Origin: Polynucleobacter sp. MG-Unter2-18
GTDB lineage: Bacteria > Pseudomonadota > Gammaproteobacteria > Burkholderiales > Burkholderiaceae
Direction of reading: 5' to 3'
NCBI RefSeq assembly: GCF_018687675.1
Contig: NZ_CP061302.1
Location: 632,192-696,191, forward strand
Length of the DNA stretch: 64,000 bases
The notes beneath the pieces are model-generated. The model saw only the letters and a list, made by a program, of their open reading frames with translations, had not been told where the DNA came from and searched no databases. Shown here in pieces: positions 37,647 through 46,939 of this stretch. Position 1 is the stretch's first letter. Every line of letters starts with the position of its first letter. The position numbers and the translations under genes are program-made.

Positions 37647-39236
37647 TTAAAAGCCAGCCGCCAACCCATCCCGACGATGATCACTTCCGGCAATATAAGC
37701 ATCCTGAGTTTCTTCACCCAATAAGGCAATCGCTTGCGCACTACCAAAGTCTAAGCTATTCGCTGGCATGACAGTCACTTCATGCCCCATTACTTTAAGT
37801 CCATCGACGACTGCTGTTGGCATAGAAGCTTCAACAGTGAGATTACCCACATCATCAATTCTCCAGCGAGGCGCATCTGAGCAAGCCTGTGGATTGAGAT
37901 ATTCATCGACAAAGCGCATCACAAACTGAAGATGTCCTTGTGGCTGCATATTGCCACCCATCACACCAAATGCCATTGCTGGCTGACCGCCTTTGGTGAG
38001 GAATGCGGGGATGATCGTGTGGAAAGGACGCTTACCTGAAGCCACTTGATTCGGATGGCCATCGACCAAACTAAAGCTCATGCCGCGGTTATGAAAGGCA
38101 ATGCCACCCGGGGCAACTACACCAGAACCAAAGCCTTTGAAGTTTGACTGAATATAAGAAATCATCATGCCGCTCTCATCAGCAGCGCAAAGATAAACGG
38201 TGCCACCAGCGTGTGGATCTCCAGCGCCGTAGCTGCCTGCTTGATTGTGATTAATCAGTGCAGCGCGGCTAGCTAAATAATCCCTATCCAATAGAGCGCT
38301 CGCTGGCACTTTCATGGTGCTGGCATCTGAGACATGAGCATAGGCGTCAGCAAAAGCAATACGCATGGCCTCCACTTGCAGGTGAATACGCTTTGCGGAA
38401 TTAGCTGGATATTGTTTTGCATTAGCCGCTTGCAAAATACCCAGCGCCATCTGCGCCACAATGCCTGAACCGTTCGGAGGAATCTCATGCAAGGTGTAAT
38501 CACCATAATCAAATGCTAAAGGCTCAACCCAGTCCGTTTGATTGGCAGCAAAATCTGCCATGGTGAAACAGCCGCCTGTGCTTTGAGCAAAGTCGACCAT
38601 GCTTTGGGCTAATTTACCGGTATAAAAAGATTCACCTTCAGTGTTAGCGATCTCGCGCAAAGTATTAGCTTGGGCAGGATAGCGCCAAAGTTGACCAGCA
38701 GTAGGCGCCTTGCCATCAATCAAAAAGGATTCACTAAAACCAGGTTCATTCTTCAGAATGGGAATTGCTTCGCGCCATTGACGAGCGATGACTGGGGAGA
38801 CTGGAAAGCCATTTTCAGCATAGTCGATAGCGCGCTTAAAGAGTTGCGCAAAAGGCAGCTTGCCAAACTTGCGAGATAACTCAATCCAACCTGAAACCAT
38901 CCCAGGCACAGTCACGGTATTCCAGCCAATCAAATCCATTGCCGTTTTGCCAGAAAAATATTCTGGCGTCCAAGCTGCTGGGGCACGGCCAGAGGCATTC
39001 ATGCCATGAAGTTTTTTACCATCCCAAATTAATGCAAAGCCATCACCACCAAGACCATTCATCGTGGGTTCAACTACGGTGAGTGTGATCGCAGTAGCTA
39101 AGGCTGCATCAACCGCATTACCACCGCTTTGCAAAGCTTCAATGCCCGCTTGTGTAGCCAATGGCTGTGAGCTAGCAACTGCATTTTTAGCAAGGACTGG
39201 TGCACGGCCGCCACCAAAGGGAGGGGAAATCAGCAT
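37647..39236 (-). CDS. Gamma-glutamyltransferase family protein
   Basis: These Ntn hydrolases hydrolyse or transfer gamma-glutamyl groups from glutathione-like compounds and are made as a precursor that cuts itself before a threonine. The 529 residues open with QAGIEALQSGGNAVDAALA and GLGGDGFALIWDG. The probable cleavage site is in DPHAGGTVYLCAAD, where the Thr is the nucleophile; the second Thr of the usual TTH motif is Val here. No signal peptide is visible, so a cytoplasmic place is likely. A Bug protein gene lies 49 bases upstream on the same strand. The substrate is uncertain. Confidence 0.88.
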   Translation of the reverse strand: MLISPPFGGGRAPVLAKNAVASSQPLATQAGIEALQSGGNAVDAALATAITLTVVEPTMNGLGGDGFALIWDGKKLHGMNASGRAPAAWTPEYFSGKTAMDLIGWNTVTVPGMVSGWIELSRKFGKLPFAQLFKRAIDYAENGFPVSPVIARQWREAIPILKNEPGFSESFLIDGKAPTAGQLWRYPAQANTLREIANTEGESFYTGKLAQSMVDFAQSTGGCFTMADFAANQTDWVEPLAFDYGDYTLHEIPPNGSGIVAQMALGILQAANAKQYPANSAKRIHLQVEAMRIAFADAYAHVSDASTMKVPASALLDRDYLASRAALINHNQAGSYGAGDPHAGGTVYLCAADESGMMISYIQSNFKGFGSGVVAPGGIAFHNRGMSFSLVDGHPNQVASGKRPFHTIIPAFLTKGGQPAMAFGVMGGNMQPQGHLQFVMRFVDEYLNPQACSDAPRWRIDDVGNLTVEASMPTAVVDGLKVMGHEVTVMPANSLDFGSAQAIALLGEETQDAYIAGSDHRRDGLAAGF

Positions 39237-39285
39237 GGATCGAATCGATTCTTTAAAAGGGGAATGGAAATAATTTCAGTATTGA

Positions 39286-40275
39286 TTAATCGATTTTAAT
39301 ATTTGCTGATTTAACGGCTTTAGCCCATTTGTCTTTTTCACTCAGGGTAAGCGTAGCAAGTTGTTCAGAGTTCGCAAACTGAGGGTGGATTCCTTGAGTT
39401 GCTAAGCGTGCCTTGAAATCAGGATTAGTCAAAATCTTCCGAATTTCTCTTTCGAGCTTCGCAATAATGACGGGTGACGTTCCCTTTGGCGCGTAAACGG
39501 CAAAAAAGTTTTCAACGTCAAACTGCTTCATGCCATCTTGAGCCAAGGTAGGTACATTCGGCATGAGGGGTGAGCGGTCCGAGGCGGCAATAGCAATTGG
39601 ACGTAATTTGCCGCTTTGAATATGCGGTAGTGATGCAGTCACACTATCAAACATCATTAGAGTATTGCCAGCAATTAAATCCGGCAAAGCGAACGCGCTA
39701 CCCTTGTAGGGTATGTGTGTACCAGTAGCCCCAATACGCTGCATAAACAGGGCAGACTCGAGGTGAGAGAGACTACCATTGCCTTGAGAGGCGTAGTTAA
39801 AGTCACCCTTCTTGGATTTGATGAAGGTGATGAGTTCCGGTAGATTTTTTGCAGGCACCGAGGGGTTCACCACAATCAGGTGGGGGATGGCGCCTAACAA
39901 AGCAACAGGCGCAAAATCCTTGGTCAGATCTGCTGGAGGATTTTTAAAGAGTGCCTGTGAGATGGACTGATTAGTCAACGCACTAATGTGAATCGTATAG
40001 CCATCTGGAGCGGCTTTCGCAGCGGCACCCAAACCAATCATCCCGCCGGCACCCGGTTTATTTTCAATAACGATGGGCTGACCCAGTGCTTCACCCAGCG
40101 GAACAGAAACTGCACGGGCAAATACGTCAGTAGAGCCGCCAGCAGGGAATGACAAAACTGCGACGATGGGTTTTTTGGGCCAATCCTTATCTGGGGCAGC
40201 TATCACCTGTCCAAACAAGCTTGAAAGGATTGCGAGTCCGAGAAATGGTTTTGAAAGACGATTCAAGAAGTTCAT
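39286..40275 (-). CDS. Tripartite tricarboxylate transporter (Bug/TctC) substrate-binding protein
   Basis: This is a second periplasmic Bug protein. The ATG at 40275 gives 329 residues with a signal peptide (LSKPFLGLAILSSLFGQVIA) and the family pattern DKDWPKKPIVAVLSFPAGGSTDVFARA. A longer frame to 40338 has no support. It sits upstream of gamma-glutamyltransferase and is divergent from an omega-aminotransferase, so amino or gamma-glutamyl acids are possible ligands (inference). Confidence 0.92.
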   Translation of the reverse strand: MNFLNRLSKPFLGLAILSSLFGQVIAAPDKDWPKKPIVAVLSFPAGGSTDVFARAVSVPLGEALGQPIVIENKPGAGGMIGLGAAAKAAPDGYTIHISALTNQSISQALFKNPPADLTKDFAPVALLGAIPHLIVVNPSVPAKNLPELITFIKSKKGDFNYASQGNGSLSHLESALFMQRIGATGTHIPYKGSAFALPDLIAGNTLMMFDSVTASLPHIQSGKLRPIAIAASDRSPLMPNVPTLAQDGMKQFDVENFFAVYAPKGTSPVIIAKLEREIRKILTNPDFKARLATQGIHPQFANSEQLATLTLSEKDKWAKAVKSANIKID

Positions 40276-40378
40276 GTAATTATCCAGTGGGTAAGTAGGT
40301 AAGAGTAAGTAGGTAATATAGTATTGGAAACCACCCAAAGGGTGTAAAGCGAATAATAAAAATTAAATTGAGATAACT

Positions 40379-41728
40379 ATGACTGCAGCACTTAAGACTC
40401 CTTCAGCTATTGACATGTCGGCCTACTGGCTGCCTTATACGCCAAATCGCTACTTTCATCAGCATCCCAAAGTGATGCAGTCAGCTAAGGGAGCTTACTA
40501 CTTCGATGACCATGGCCGAAAATTATTTGATGGATTATCGGGCTTATGGTGCTCGCCTTTGGGGCATGCTGATCCACGAATTGGTGCAGCCATTCAAAAG
40601 CAGTATGAAACTATGGACTATTGCCCCGCATTTCAGATGGCGAGTGAGGCAACCTTTACTTTAGCCAGTCGCATTGTCGATATGGCGCCAACAGGTTTGG
40701 ATAAAGTATTTTTTACCAACTCTGGATCTGAAGCAGTAGATACTGCGCTCAAAATGGCGGTTGCCTATCATCGCTGTATTGGTAACGCATCACGCTTTCG
40801 GATGATTGGGCGTGAACGCGCTTATCACGGCGTTGGTATTGGTGGCATCTCTGTTGGTGGCATTGTGGCTAATCGCAAAGCATTCGCTGGAATGATGATG
40901 CCGGGAGTAGATCATCTGCCGCACACTTTCAATCTCTCGCAAATGGCTTACTCAAAAGGGCAGCCTACGTGGGGCGCACACTTAGCCGATGAGCTAGAAA
41001 ATATCGTCACTTTGCATGACGCCAACACGATCGCTGCTGTGATCTTGGAGCCTGTACAAGGATCGACAGGGGTGCTGGTGCCCCCACAAGGCTATTTGCA
41101 GAAGATTCGGGATATTTGTACAAAGCATGGCATCTTGCTGATCTTTGATGAGGTCATTACGGGCTTCGGGCGCTTAGGAGCGAACTTTGGTGCAGATCGA
41201 TTTGGTGTGACGCCAGATATGATCACCTTTGCAAAAGCCATTACCAATGGTGTGATTCCGATGGGTGGTGTATTGGTGCGCGGTGATATTTATGATGCGG
41301 TCATGGGCCAGGGTGGTCAAGAACAAGCGATTGAATTCTTCCATGGCTACACTTACTCTGGCCATCCCATTCCCACGGCAGCTGCTCATGCCGTACTAGA
41401 TATTTTTGAATCCGATGATCTAGTCAATCGCGCAAAAGCACTTGAACCAGTCTTAGAAAATTCCTTACATGCTCTCAAAGGAAAAACAGGCTTACTTGAT
41501 ATTCGTAACTTTGGCCTTTCTGGTGCGGTTGATATAGTTCCGATTGCTGGTAAGCCAGGATTACGAGCCATGAAGACTTTAGAGGCCTGTATTGAAAGGG
41601 GTGCCTTAGTGCGTATTACAAACGACACGATTGCCGTTGGCCCCCCATTCATATCAACGCCAGCCGAAGTGGAGTTCTTAGTGAGCGTTCTCAGTGATGC
41701 GATTGATGATGCGATGAAAATCGATTAA
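40379..41728 (+). CDS. Class III omega-amino acid:pyruvate aminotransferase
   Basis: This PLP enzyme moves amino groups from omega-amino acids such as beta-alanine to pyruvate. The 449 residues show FTNSGSEAVDTALKMA, LIFDEVITGFGRLG and the PLP lysine Lys286 in FAKAITNG. Length is typical for beta-alanine:pyruvate transaminases. It is divergent from the Bug gene, sharing an intergenic region of about 100 bases. No aldehyde dehydrogenase is adjacent, so the pathway is not completed here. Confidence 0.9.
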   Translation: MTAALKTPSAIDMSAYWLPYTPNRYFHQHPKVMQSAKGAYYFDDHGRKLFDGLSGLWCSPLGHADPRIGAAIQKQYETMDYCPAFQMASEATFTLASRIVDMAPTGLDKVFFTNSGSEAVDTALKMAVAYHRCIGNASRFRMIGRERAYHGVGIGGISVGGIVANRKAFAGMMMPGVDHLPHTFNLSQMAYSKGQPTWGAHLADELENIVTLHDANTIAAVILEPVQGSTGVLVPPQGYLQKIRDICTKHGILLIFDEVITGFGRLGANFGADRFGVTPDMITFAKAITNGVIPMGGVLVRGDIYDAVMGQGGQEQAIEFFHGYTYSGHPIPTAAAHAVLDIFESDDLVNRAKALEPVLENSLHALKGKTGLLDIRNFGLSGAVDIVPIAGKPGLRAMKTLEACIERGALVRITNDTIAVGPPFISTPAEVEFLVSVLSDAIDDAMKID

Positions 41729-41752
41729 TACTGAATGGCAGTCAGCGGGACC

Positions 41753-42478
41753 TTAGTTGAATAAGTGATACAGAATGGGGATAGCTACCGCGCTAATCAC
41801 CCCATTCATTCCCATAGCTAGACTGGCATAAGTTCCTGCCTCTGGATGAATGCTAAATGCACGCGAGGTGCCAATGCCATGGGCGCCAATGCCAATGGCA
41901 AAACCACGCTGCCACCACGCTTTCATGCCCAGTGCATTCAGAATAAAGGGCGCCAGAATTGCTCCGAGGATTCCGGTAGTCACGGCAAAGATCGCGGTTA
42001 AGGTTGGAGATACGCCGATACGCTCAGCGATACCCATGGCAATGGGTGCAGTAACTGATTTGGGGTACATGGCGCCCGTAATGCTGGAGTCAGCCCCTAA
42101 TAACTTGGCAATGTTGACAGCGCCAATAATGGATACCAAGCCACCCGCAATTAAAGATGCCAGCAAGGGAAGGGATCGACCCTTTAAGCTACTTAAGCCT
42201 CTATAGATCGGTATGGCTAAAGAGACGGTTGCCGAGCCTAATAAGAAGTGAATAAATTGCGCACCTTCAAAGTAGGTGGAATAGGGCATTTCAACAAATT
42301 GAATGATGCTGGCCACCAAAATGATCGCAATTGCTACTGGGTTAGCTAAGGGATTCTGTTTTGTAGCCTTATAAATCGAGAGGCCAATTTGATAGGCAGC
42401 CAAAGTAATGAAGAGGGCAAATAAAGGGCTGCCCGAGAGGTAAACCCAAATCTCCACAATTGAATGCTTTTCGTTCAT
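41753..42478 (-). CDS. lrgB: LrgB/CidB-family membrane protein
   Basis: The 241-residue protein has about six or seven helices with GADSSITGAMYPKSVTAPIAMGIAERIG and GIGAHGIGTSRAFSIHPEAGTYASL, signatures of LrgB/YohK. LrgAB pairs influence murein hydrolase activity and in some bacteria pyruvate or glycolate transport. It overlaps lrgA by four bases. Confidence 0.93.
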   Translation of the reverse strand: MNEKHSIVEIWVYLSGSPLFALFITLAAYQIGLSIYKATKQNPLANPVAIAIILVASIIQFVEMPYSTYFEGAQFIHFLLGSATVSLAIPIYRGLSSLKGRSLPLLASLIAGGLVSIIGAVNIAKLLGADSSITGAMYPKSVTAPIAMGIAERIGVSPTLTAIFAVTTGILGAILAPFILNALGMKAWWQRGFAIGIGAHGIGTSRAFSIHPEAGTYASLAMGMNGVISAVAIPILYHLFN

Positions 42479-42828
42479 TGCCCCGTCTCTTTTGGCTTTG
42501 CGCTCAAAAAGCGGACAACCAGTGCGCTAGTGGCAATGGTGAGGATCACACTACCGACCAAGGCGCTGATGATTGCGAGGGCATTAGCCTGCAGTTGGGG
42601 TAAAAATAACACCACCCCAACGGCTGCCGGAACAAATAAGAGGCCAAGGTATTGGCTAAAGCCGTCCGCCACCAATGCAAGCTCACTGTTAATTCCTTTG
42701 CGCAATACTAGCCAAATAATCAGTAATACCAAGCCAATGACGGGGCCTGGAAGGGTGGGCAGGACAAACTTAGATACAAGCTCACCGAGGCTTTGAAAGA
42801 GCAGGATTTGGACTAGACCGGAGATCAT
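42475..42828 (-). CDS. lrgA: LrgA/CidA-family holin-like membrane protein
   Basis: The 117-residue partner of LrgB has four helices, with LPTLPGPVIGLVLLIIWLVLRKG near residues 22-44 and PAAVGVVLFLPQL later, typical of CidA/LrgA. It is the first gene of a two-gene operon. Confidence 0.92.
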   Translation of the reverse strand: MISGLVQILLFQSLGELVSKFVLPTLPGPVIGLVLLIIWLVLRKGINSELALVADGFSQYLGLLFVPAAVGVVLFLPQLQANALAIISALVGSVILTIATSALVVRFLSAKPKETGQ

Positions 42829-42959
42829 GGCTTGATCTTACTGCTCTGCAATATATGTTGCATAGCAATAAATAATTTCTTGGTTAATATAAACATATCA
42901 AAAGCAGGGTCTTTGGTAATCAGTAAGACTTCAAAATAAATCAATTAAGGAGAGCACGC

Positions 42960-43409
42960 ATGGCTGACTTAAACGTCAACGGTAAAAAGTACAAGGTGGA
43001 TGTTGATCCAGAAACCCCTTTGTTGTGGGCGATCCGTGATCATGTTGGATTAACGGGTACTAAATATGGTTGCGGTGTGGGTCAGTGCGGCGCATGTACT
43101 GTTTTATTTGACGGTCAGGCAATTCGGAGCTGTGCAATTCCAGTGAGTGCGGCTGTTGGCAAAAAGATTGAAACTATAGAGGGCTTAGAAAAAAATGGTC
43201 AGCTCTCTAAAGTGCAAAAAGCATGGGTTGATAACCAGGTACCACAATGCGGTTATTGCCAGTCAGGCATGGTGATGGCCACTACCGCCTTATTGCGTAA
43301 CACTCCAAAACCAACTGATGCTCAGATTGATGCTGCGGTAACTAATATTTGCCGCTGTGGAACCTTCCAACAAGTGCGTGATGCTATTCATGCTGTGAGC
43401 AAGGCATAA
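42960..43409 (+). CDS. [2Fe-2S] subunit of a molybdenum hydroxylase (isoquinoline 1-oxidoreductase alpha type)
   Basis: This small subunit passes electrons from the molybdenum site. The 149 residues hold the plant-ferredoxin cluster KYGCGVGQCGACTVLF plus a fourth cysteine in RSC, and the helical second cluster domain with CGYCQSGM and ICRCGTF. An AAGGAG box lies close before the ATG. The large subunit follows after nine bases. It probably travels out with the Tat-signalled large subunit. Confidence 0.93.
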   Translation: MADLNVNGKKYKVDVDPETPLLWAIRDHVGLTGTKYGCGVGQCGACTVLFDGQAIRSCAIPVSAAVGKKIETIEGLEKNGQLSKVQKAWVDNQVPQCGYCQSGMVMATTALLRNTPKPTDAQIDAAVTNICRCGTFQQVRDAIHAVSKA

Positions 43410-43418
43410 GGAGCAATC

Positions 43419-45650
43419 ATGACTAAAATAATCAATACAAACACAACCAATACTTCACGTCGCCACTTTATTATTGGCTCTAGCGCGATTGCTACGGGTT
43501 TAGCAATCGGCTTTGATTTCTCATTAATGTCTTCGGCTCATGCCGCCATGGGTACTAGCACAACAGCCATGACTCCGCTTGCAACTCCAGAGATTGGCGT
43601 TTGGGTAGTAGTAAAACCAAATGACGACATCGTAGTCCGCATCGTGCGCTCTGAGATGGGTCAAGGAACTATCACTGGCTTAGCCCAGATGGTTGCAGAA
43701 GAATTACAGTGCGACTGGAAAAAAGTTACTTATGAGTATCCGTCGCCCGGCGAAAACCTCAAGCGCAATAAAGTATGGGGTAGTTACTCCACTGGTGGAA
43801 GCCGTGGTATTCGTACTTCTGAGCAATATGTTCGTAAAGGTGGTGCAGCGGCTCGCATCATGCTGGTTCAGGCTGCGGCTAATCAGTGGAATGTACCTGC
43901 AGCAGAGTGCGTTGCTAAAGACAGCGTGATTACGCATACACCATCGGGCCGTAAAACAACCTTCGGCAAAGTATCTGTAGCTGCTTCTCAGTTAGAAGTG
44001 CCTAAAGAAGTTCCTTTAAAAGATCCTAAAGAGTGGAAAGTTATTGGTAAGTCAGTAAATCGTATTGATGGCACTGCTGACAAGGTAAACGGTAAGCAGA
44101 TCTATGCAATTGACTTAAAGTTACCCGGCATGTTGGTAGCAACCATTCATGAGTCTCCAGTCTTTGGTGGCAAAGTGAAGAGCTATGACGCTAGCAAAGC
44201 TTCCAGTATGAAGGGGGTAAAGAAGGTGATTCAGGTGGGTGATTCTGCTGTAGCAGTCATTGCCGATACTTTCTGGCAGGCCAAGACTGGCTTAGATGCA
44301 GTCAAAATTACTTGGGATAACGGTAGCAATGGCGATGTCTCTAGTGCTTCTATTAAGAAGATGCTTGAAGGTGGCTTAACTGCTAATGAGACTTTTGTCG
44401 GTAATTCGAATGGTGATGCTAAAGAGGCAATCTCCAAAGCATCTAAAACGATCGAGGCAACGTACTTCTATCCATTCTTGAACCACGCAACTCTGGAGCC
44501 ACAAACTGCAACTGCAAAATGGACGACAGATTCTTGCGAAGCTTGGGTTCCAACTCAGGATGGTGAAGCTTCTTTGGCCGCAGTGATTGCCGCTTCAGGC
44601 TTGCCTGCTGAAAAATGTAATGTCTACAAGGTAAACCTTGGCGGTGGCTTTGGTCGTCGTGGCGCCTTCCAGGATTACACAACTCAGGCCGTCAATATCG
44701 CCAAGCAAATGCCAGGCACTCCAATCAAATTGATTTGGACTCGAGAAGAGGATATGACCCAAGGCCGTTACCACCCGGTAACGATGTGTAAGATGACAGC
44801 CGCCATTGATGATAAGAAAAATATCACTGGTTTGGATATGCGTATCTCCAGTCAATCTATTTTGGCTGCCGTGCGTCCAGCGGTAGTTGCTGCCAACAAG
44901 GGTAAAGATCCAGTGGTGTTCCAAGGCTTAGATGCTGCGGGTGAGCACGGCATTACTTATAGCTTCCCGAATTTGATGATTGACCATGCAATGCGTAATA
45001 CACATGTGCCACCAGGTTTTTGGCGCGGCGTAAACGTCAATCAAAATGCAATCTTCCTAGAAACTTTTATGGATGAGATGGCCGAAGCTACTGGTGTGGA
45101 TGCAGTCGAGTTCCGTCGCAAGCACATGGAAAAGTTCCCGCGTGCAGTAGCGGTATTAAATGCGGTTGCTGACGGCATTGGTTGGACTAAGCCTGCTAAG
45201 CCAGGCGTATTCCGCGGCGTTGCCCAAATGCGCTCATTCGGAAGTTACGTTGCTGCCGCTTGCGAGTTATCTGTGACCAATGGCAATGAGGTGAAAATTC
45301 ATCGCATTGTGGCTGCAACTGATCCTGGCTATGTTGTTAATCCAGCCCAAGTAGAGCGTCAGGTTTCCGGTTCATTTGTATATGGTCTATCCGCTCTCTT
45401 CGAAGAAGAAATTACGATCGAGAAGGGTGCAGTTGTGCAGAAGAACTTTGATACCTTTAATTCCATTCGCCTGTCTCAGATGCCTAAGGTAGAGACGATC
45501 ATCATCCAAGGTGGCGGCAAAGACTGGGGTGGTGTTGGTGAGCCAACTATTGCAGTTGCAGCGCCTGCTGTTCTCAATGCAATCTACCGTGCGACAGGCA
45601 AGCGCTTGCGTACAGTCCCATTGAAAAACAGCGGTATTAAGTTGGTGTAA
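43419..45650 (+). CDS. Molybdopterin-binding large subunit of a xanthine dehydrogenase-family enzyme (IorB/aldehyde dehydrogenase type)
   Basis: This is the catalytic subunit of a periplasmic molybdenum hydroxylase. The 743 residues begin with a Tat signal (TSRRHFIIGSSAIATGLAIG, cleavage near AHA). Motifs include GSYSTGGSRGIRTSEQYVRKG, the cofactor segment GGGFGRRG and, near the C-terminus, GVGEP with the catalytic glutamate Glu708. There is no FAD subunit, so a cytochrome is the likely electron acceptor; the SoxX-type cytochrome gene starts 19 bases downstream. The substrate (N-heterocycle, aldehyde or other) is unknown. Confidence 0.9.
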   Translation: MTKIINTNTTNTSRRHFIIGSSAIATGLAIGFDFSLMSSAHAAMGTSTTAMTPLATPEIGVWVVVKPNDDIVVRIVRSEMGQGTITGLAQMVAEELQCDWKKVTYEYPSPGENLKRNKVWGSYSTGGSRGIRTSEQYVRKGGAAARIMLVQAAANQWNVPAAECVAKDSVITHTPSGRKTTFGKVSVAASQLEVPKEVPLKDPKEWKVIGKSVNRIDGTADKVNGKQIYAIDLKLPGMLVATIHESPVFGGKVKSYDASKASSMKGVKKVIQVGDSAVAVIADTFWQAKTGLDAVKITWDNGSNGDVSSASIKKMLEGGLTANETFVGNSNGDAKEAISKASKTIEATYFYPFLNHATLEPQTATAKWTTDSCEAWVPTQDGEASLAAVIAASGLPAEKCNVYKVNLGGGFGRRGAFQDYTTQAVNIAKQMPGTPIKLIWTREEDMTQGRYHPVTMCKMTAAIDDKKNITGLDMRISSQSILAAVRPAVVAANKGKDPVVFQGLDAAGEHGITYSFPNLMIDHAMRNTHVPPGFWRGVNVNQNAIFLETFMDEMAEATGVDAVEFRRKHMEKFPRAVAVLNAVADGIGWTKPAKPGVFRGVAQMRSFGSYVAAACELSVTNGNEVKIHRIVAATDPGYVVNPAQVERQVSGSFVYGLSALFEEEITIEKGAVVQKNFDTFNSIRLSQMPKVETIIIQGGGKDWGGVGEPTIAVAAPAVLNAIYRATGKRLRTVPLKNSGIKLV

Positions 45651-45669
45651 TGGTGATGGGCAAGCAGGA

Positions 45670-46104
45670 ATGAGACGAACGCTAGTAGTTTTACTGCTAG
45701 GGACCTCGACTCTTTTCCTGCCTTGCTTAGCCCATTCTCAAACCTGGGTAGGGGATTCGATTGTGAATCCCCTCACTTCTTCTTCAGGTGATGCTGTTAA
45801 GGGGCGCGCGATTGTGGCCAATCGTCAAGTTGGTTTATGTTTGCTGTGCCATAGTGGTCCATTTCCGGAAGAGCGCTTCCAGGGTAATTTAGCGCCAGAT
45901 TTGATTGCTAGCGTGGGTCAATCCACTCCAGCTCAATTACGGGCTCGATTAGTTGATCCAGGGCGCCTGAACCCAGAAAGCATCATGCCAGCCTACTATC
46001 GCACTACAGGTCTGAGTCGTGTGGCTCCCAAGTTTATCGATCAGACTATTCTTACTGGCCAAGAGATAGAAGATGTTGTAGCCTTTTTAGTAAGCCTTCA
46101 ATAA
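45670..46104 (+). CDS. soxX: Sulfur oxidation c-type cytochrome SoxX
   Basis: SoxX is the monohaem subunit of the SoxAX cytochrome that links thiosulfate to SoxY. The 144 residues have a signal peptide, haem motif Cys57-x2-Cys60-His61 (CLLCHSG), GNLAPDLIASVGQ, and a candidate distal methionine in ESIMPAYYR. It heads the sox part of the gene string. Confidence 0.9.
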   Translation: MRRTLVVLLLGTSTLFLPCLAHSQTWVGDSIVNPLTSSSGDAVKGRAIVANRQVGLCLLCHSGPFPEERFQGNLAPDLIASVGQSTPAQLRARLVDPGRLNPESIMPAYYRTTGLSRVAPKFIDQTILTGQEIEDVVAFLVSLQ

Positions 46105-46127
46105 CTAACTGAAATTACGAAATCAAT

Positions 46128-46613
46128 ATGACTGAGATTAATCTGAGTTCAAACCCCATCAAACCGAGTCGGCGTAGGTACTTGTCTGCGTTAGGTCTTT
46201 TAGGTCTATCGAGTTGGATTACTCCGAGTTTGACCATGGCTAAAAAGCCAGAGGCTATGGAGGCGATCGCCAAAATTATTGGTTCGAATACCGTTCGTGA
46301 CGCCCGAGTGAACCTGGTGATTCCGCCTTTGGTCGAAAGTGGCAATCTGGTAGTTCTCAAACTGTCCATAGATAGTCCGATGACTGCAAATGATTACGTT
46401 AAGGCAGTGCATGTAATCTCTGAGGCTAATCCTTCTCCTAATATGTTTACTGCTTATTTCACACCTCGCTCTGGCCGCGCTGAGTTAACGACTCGTGTGA
46501 GATTGGCAGACTCACAGCGAGTATGGGCTATCGCACAAATGAGTGACGGTAGCTTTTTCCGAGGGTATGCCGATACCTTAGTGACTCTTTCAGCCTGCAC
46601 GGAGATGATATGA
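46128..46613 (+). CDS. soxY: Thiosulfate carrier protein SoxY with an atypical C-terminus
   Basis: SoxY carries sulfur intermediates on a cysteine of a flexible C-terminal arm, usually ending GGCGG. The 161 residues show a Tat-like start SRRRYLSALGLLG, the core SPMTANDYVKAVHV and TTRVRLADSQRVWAIAQMSDGSFFRG. The C-terminus reads VTLSACTEMI, so Cys157 is kept but the glycines around it are replaced and three residues follow. The frame is confirmed by the ATGA overlap with soxZ. The arm may reach or react differently from the standard one. Confidence 0.9.
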   Translation: MTEINLSSNPIKPSRRRYLSALGLLGLSSWITPSLTMAKKPEAMEAIAKIIGSNTVRDARVNLVIPPLVESGNLVVLKLSIDSPMTANDYVKAVHVISEANPSPNMFTAYFTPRSGRAELTTRVRLADSQRVWAIAQMSDGSFFRGYADTLVTLSACTEMI

Positions 46614-46939
46614 GCAAGACCTCCCGCACGGGCATTACGATGCCAGCTCAGGCAAAAAAAGGAGCCCTGATTGAAATTCGGGCAATCGCCCAGCATGATA
46701 TGGAGACGGGCTATCGATACACTGAAGACGGTAAGCGAATCCCACGTGACATTATTCAACTCTTTACTTGTCAATATAACGGCGAGGAAGTATTCAGAGC
46801 GGATTTTTATCCAGGTACCGGTGCTAACCCCCTCGTCATTTTTACTACCGTGGCAGTTGCTTCCGGTACGCTTGTATTCAAGTGGGTAGGAGACGGCGGC
46901 TATGAAGCAGTCAATCAAGCACAAATTACTGTTTCGTGA
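46610..46939 (+). CDS. soxZ: Sulfur oxidation protein SoxZ
   Basis: SoxZ is the immunoglobulin-like partner that forms the SoxYZ heterodimer. The 109 residues include KKGALIEIRAIAQHDMETGYR and IPRDIIQLFTCQYNGEEVFRADFYPG, which are highly conserved. It overlaps both soxY and soxA by four bases. It has no signal peptide and would be exported with SoxY. Confidence 0.93.
   Translation: MSKTSRTGITMPAQAKKGALIEIRAIAQHDMETGYRYTEDGKRIPRDIIQLFTCQYNGEEVFRADFYPGTGANPLVIFTTVAVASGTLVFKWVGDGGYEAVNQAQITVS

Noticed and set aside
42475..42828. LrgA-like protein as a prophage holin
   Set aside because: It is paired with LrgB in an ordinary chromosomal operon and no phage genes are nearby.
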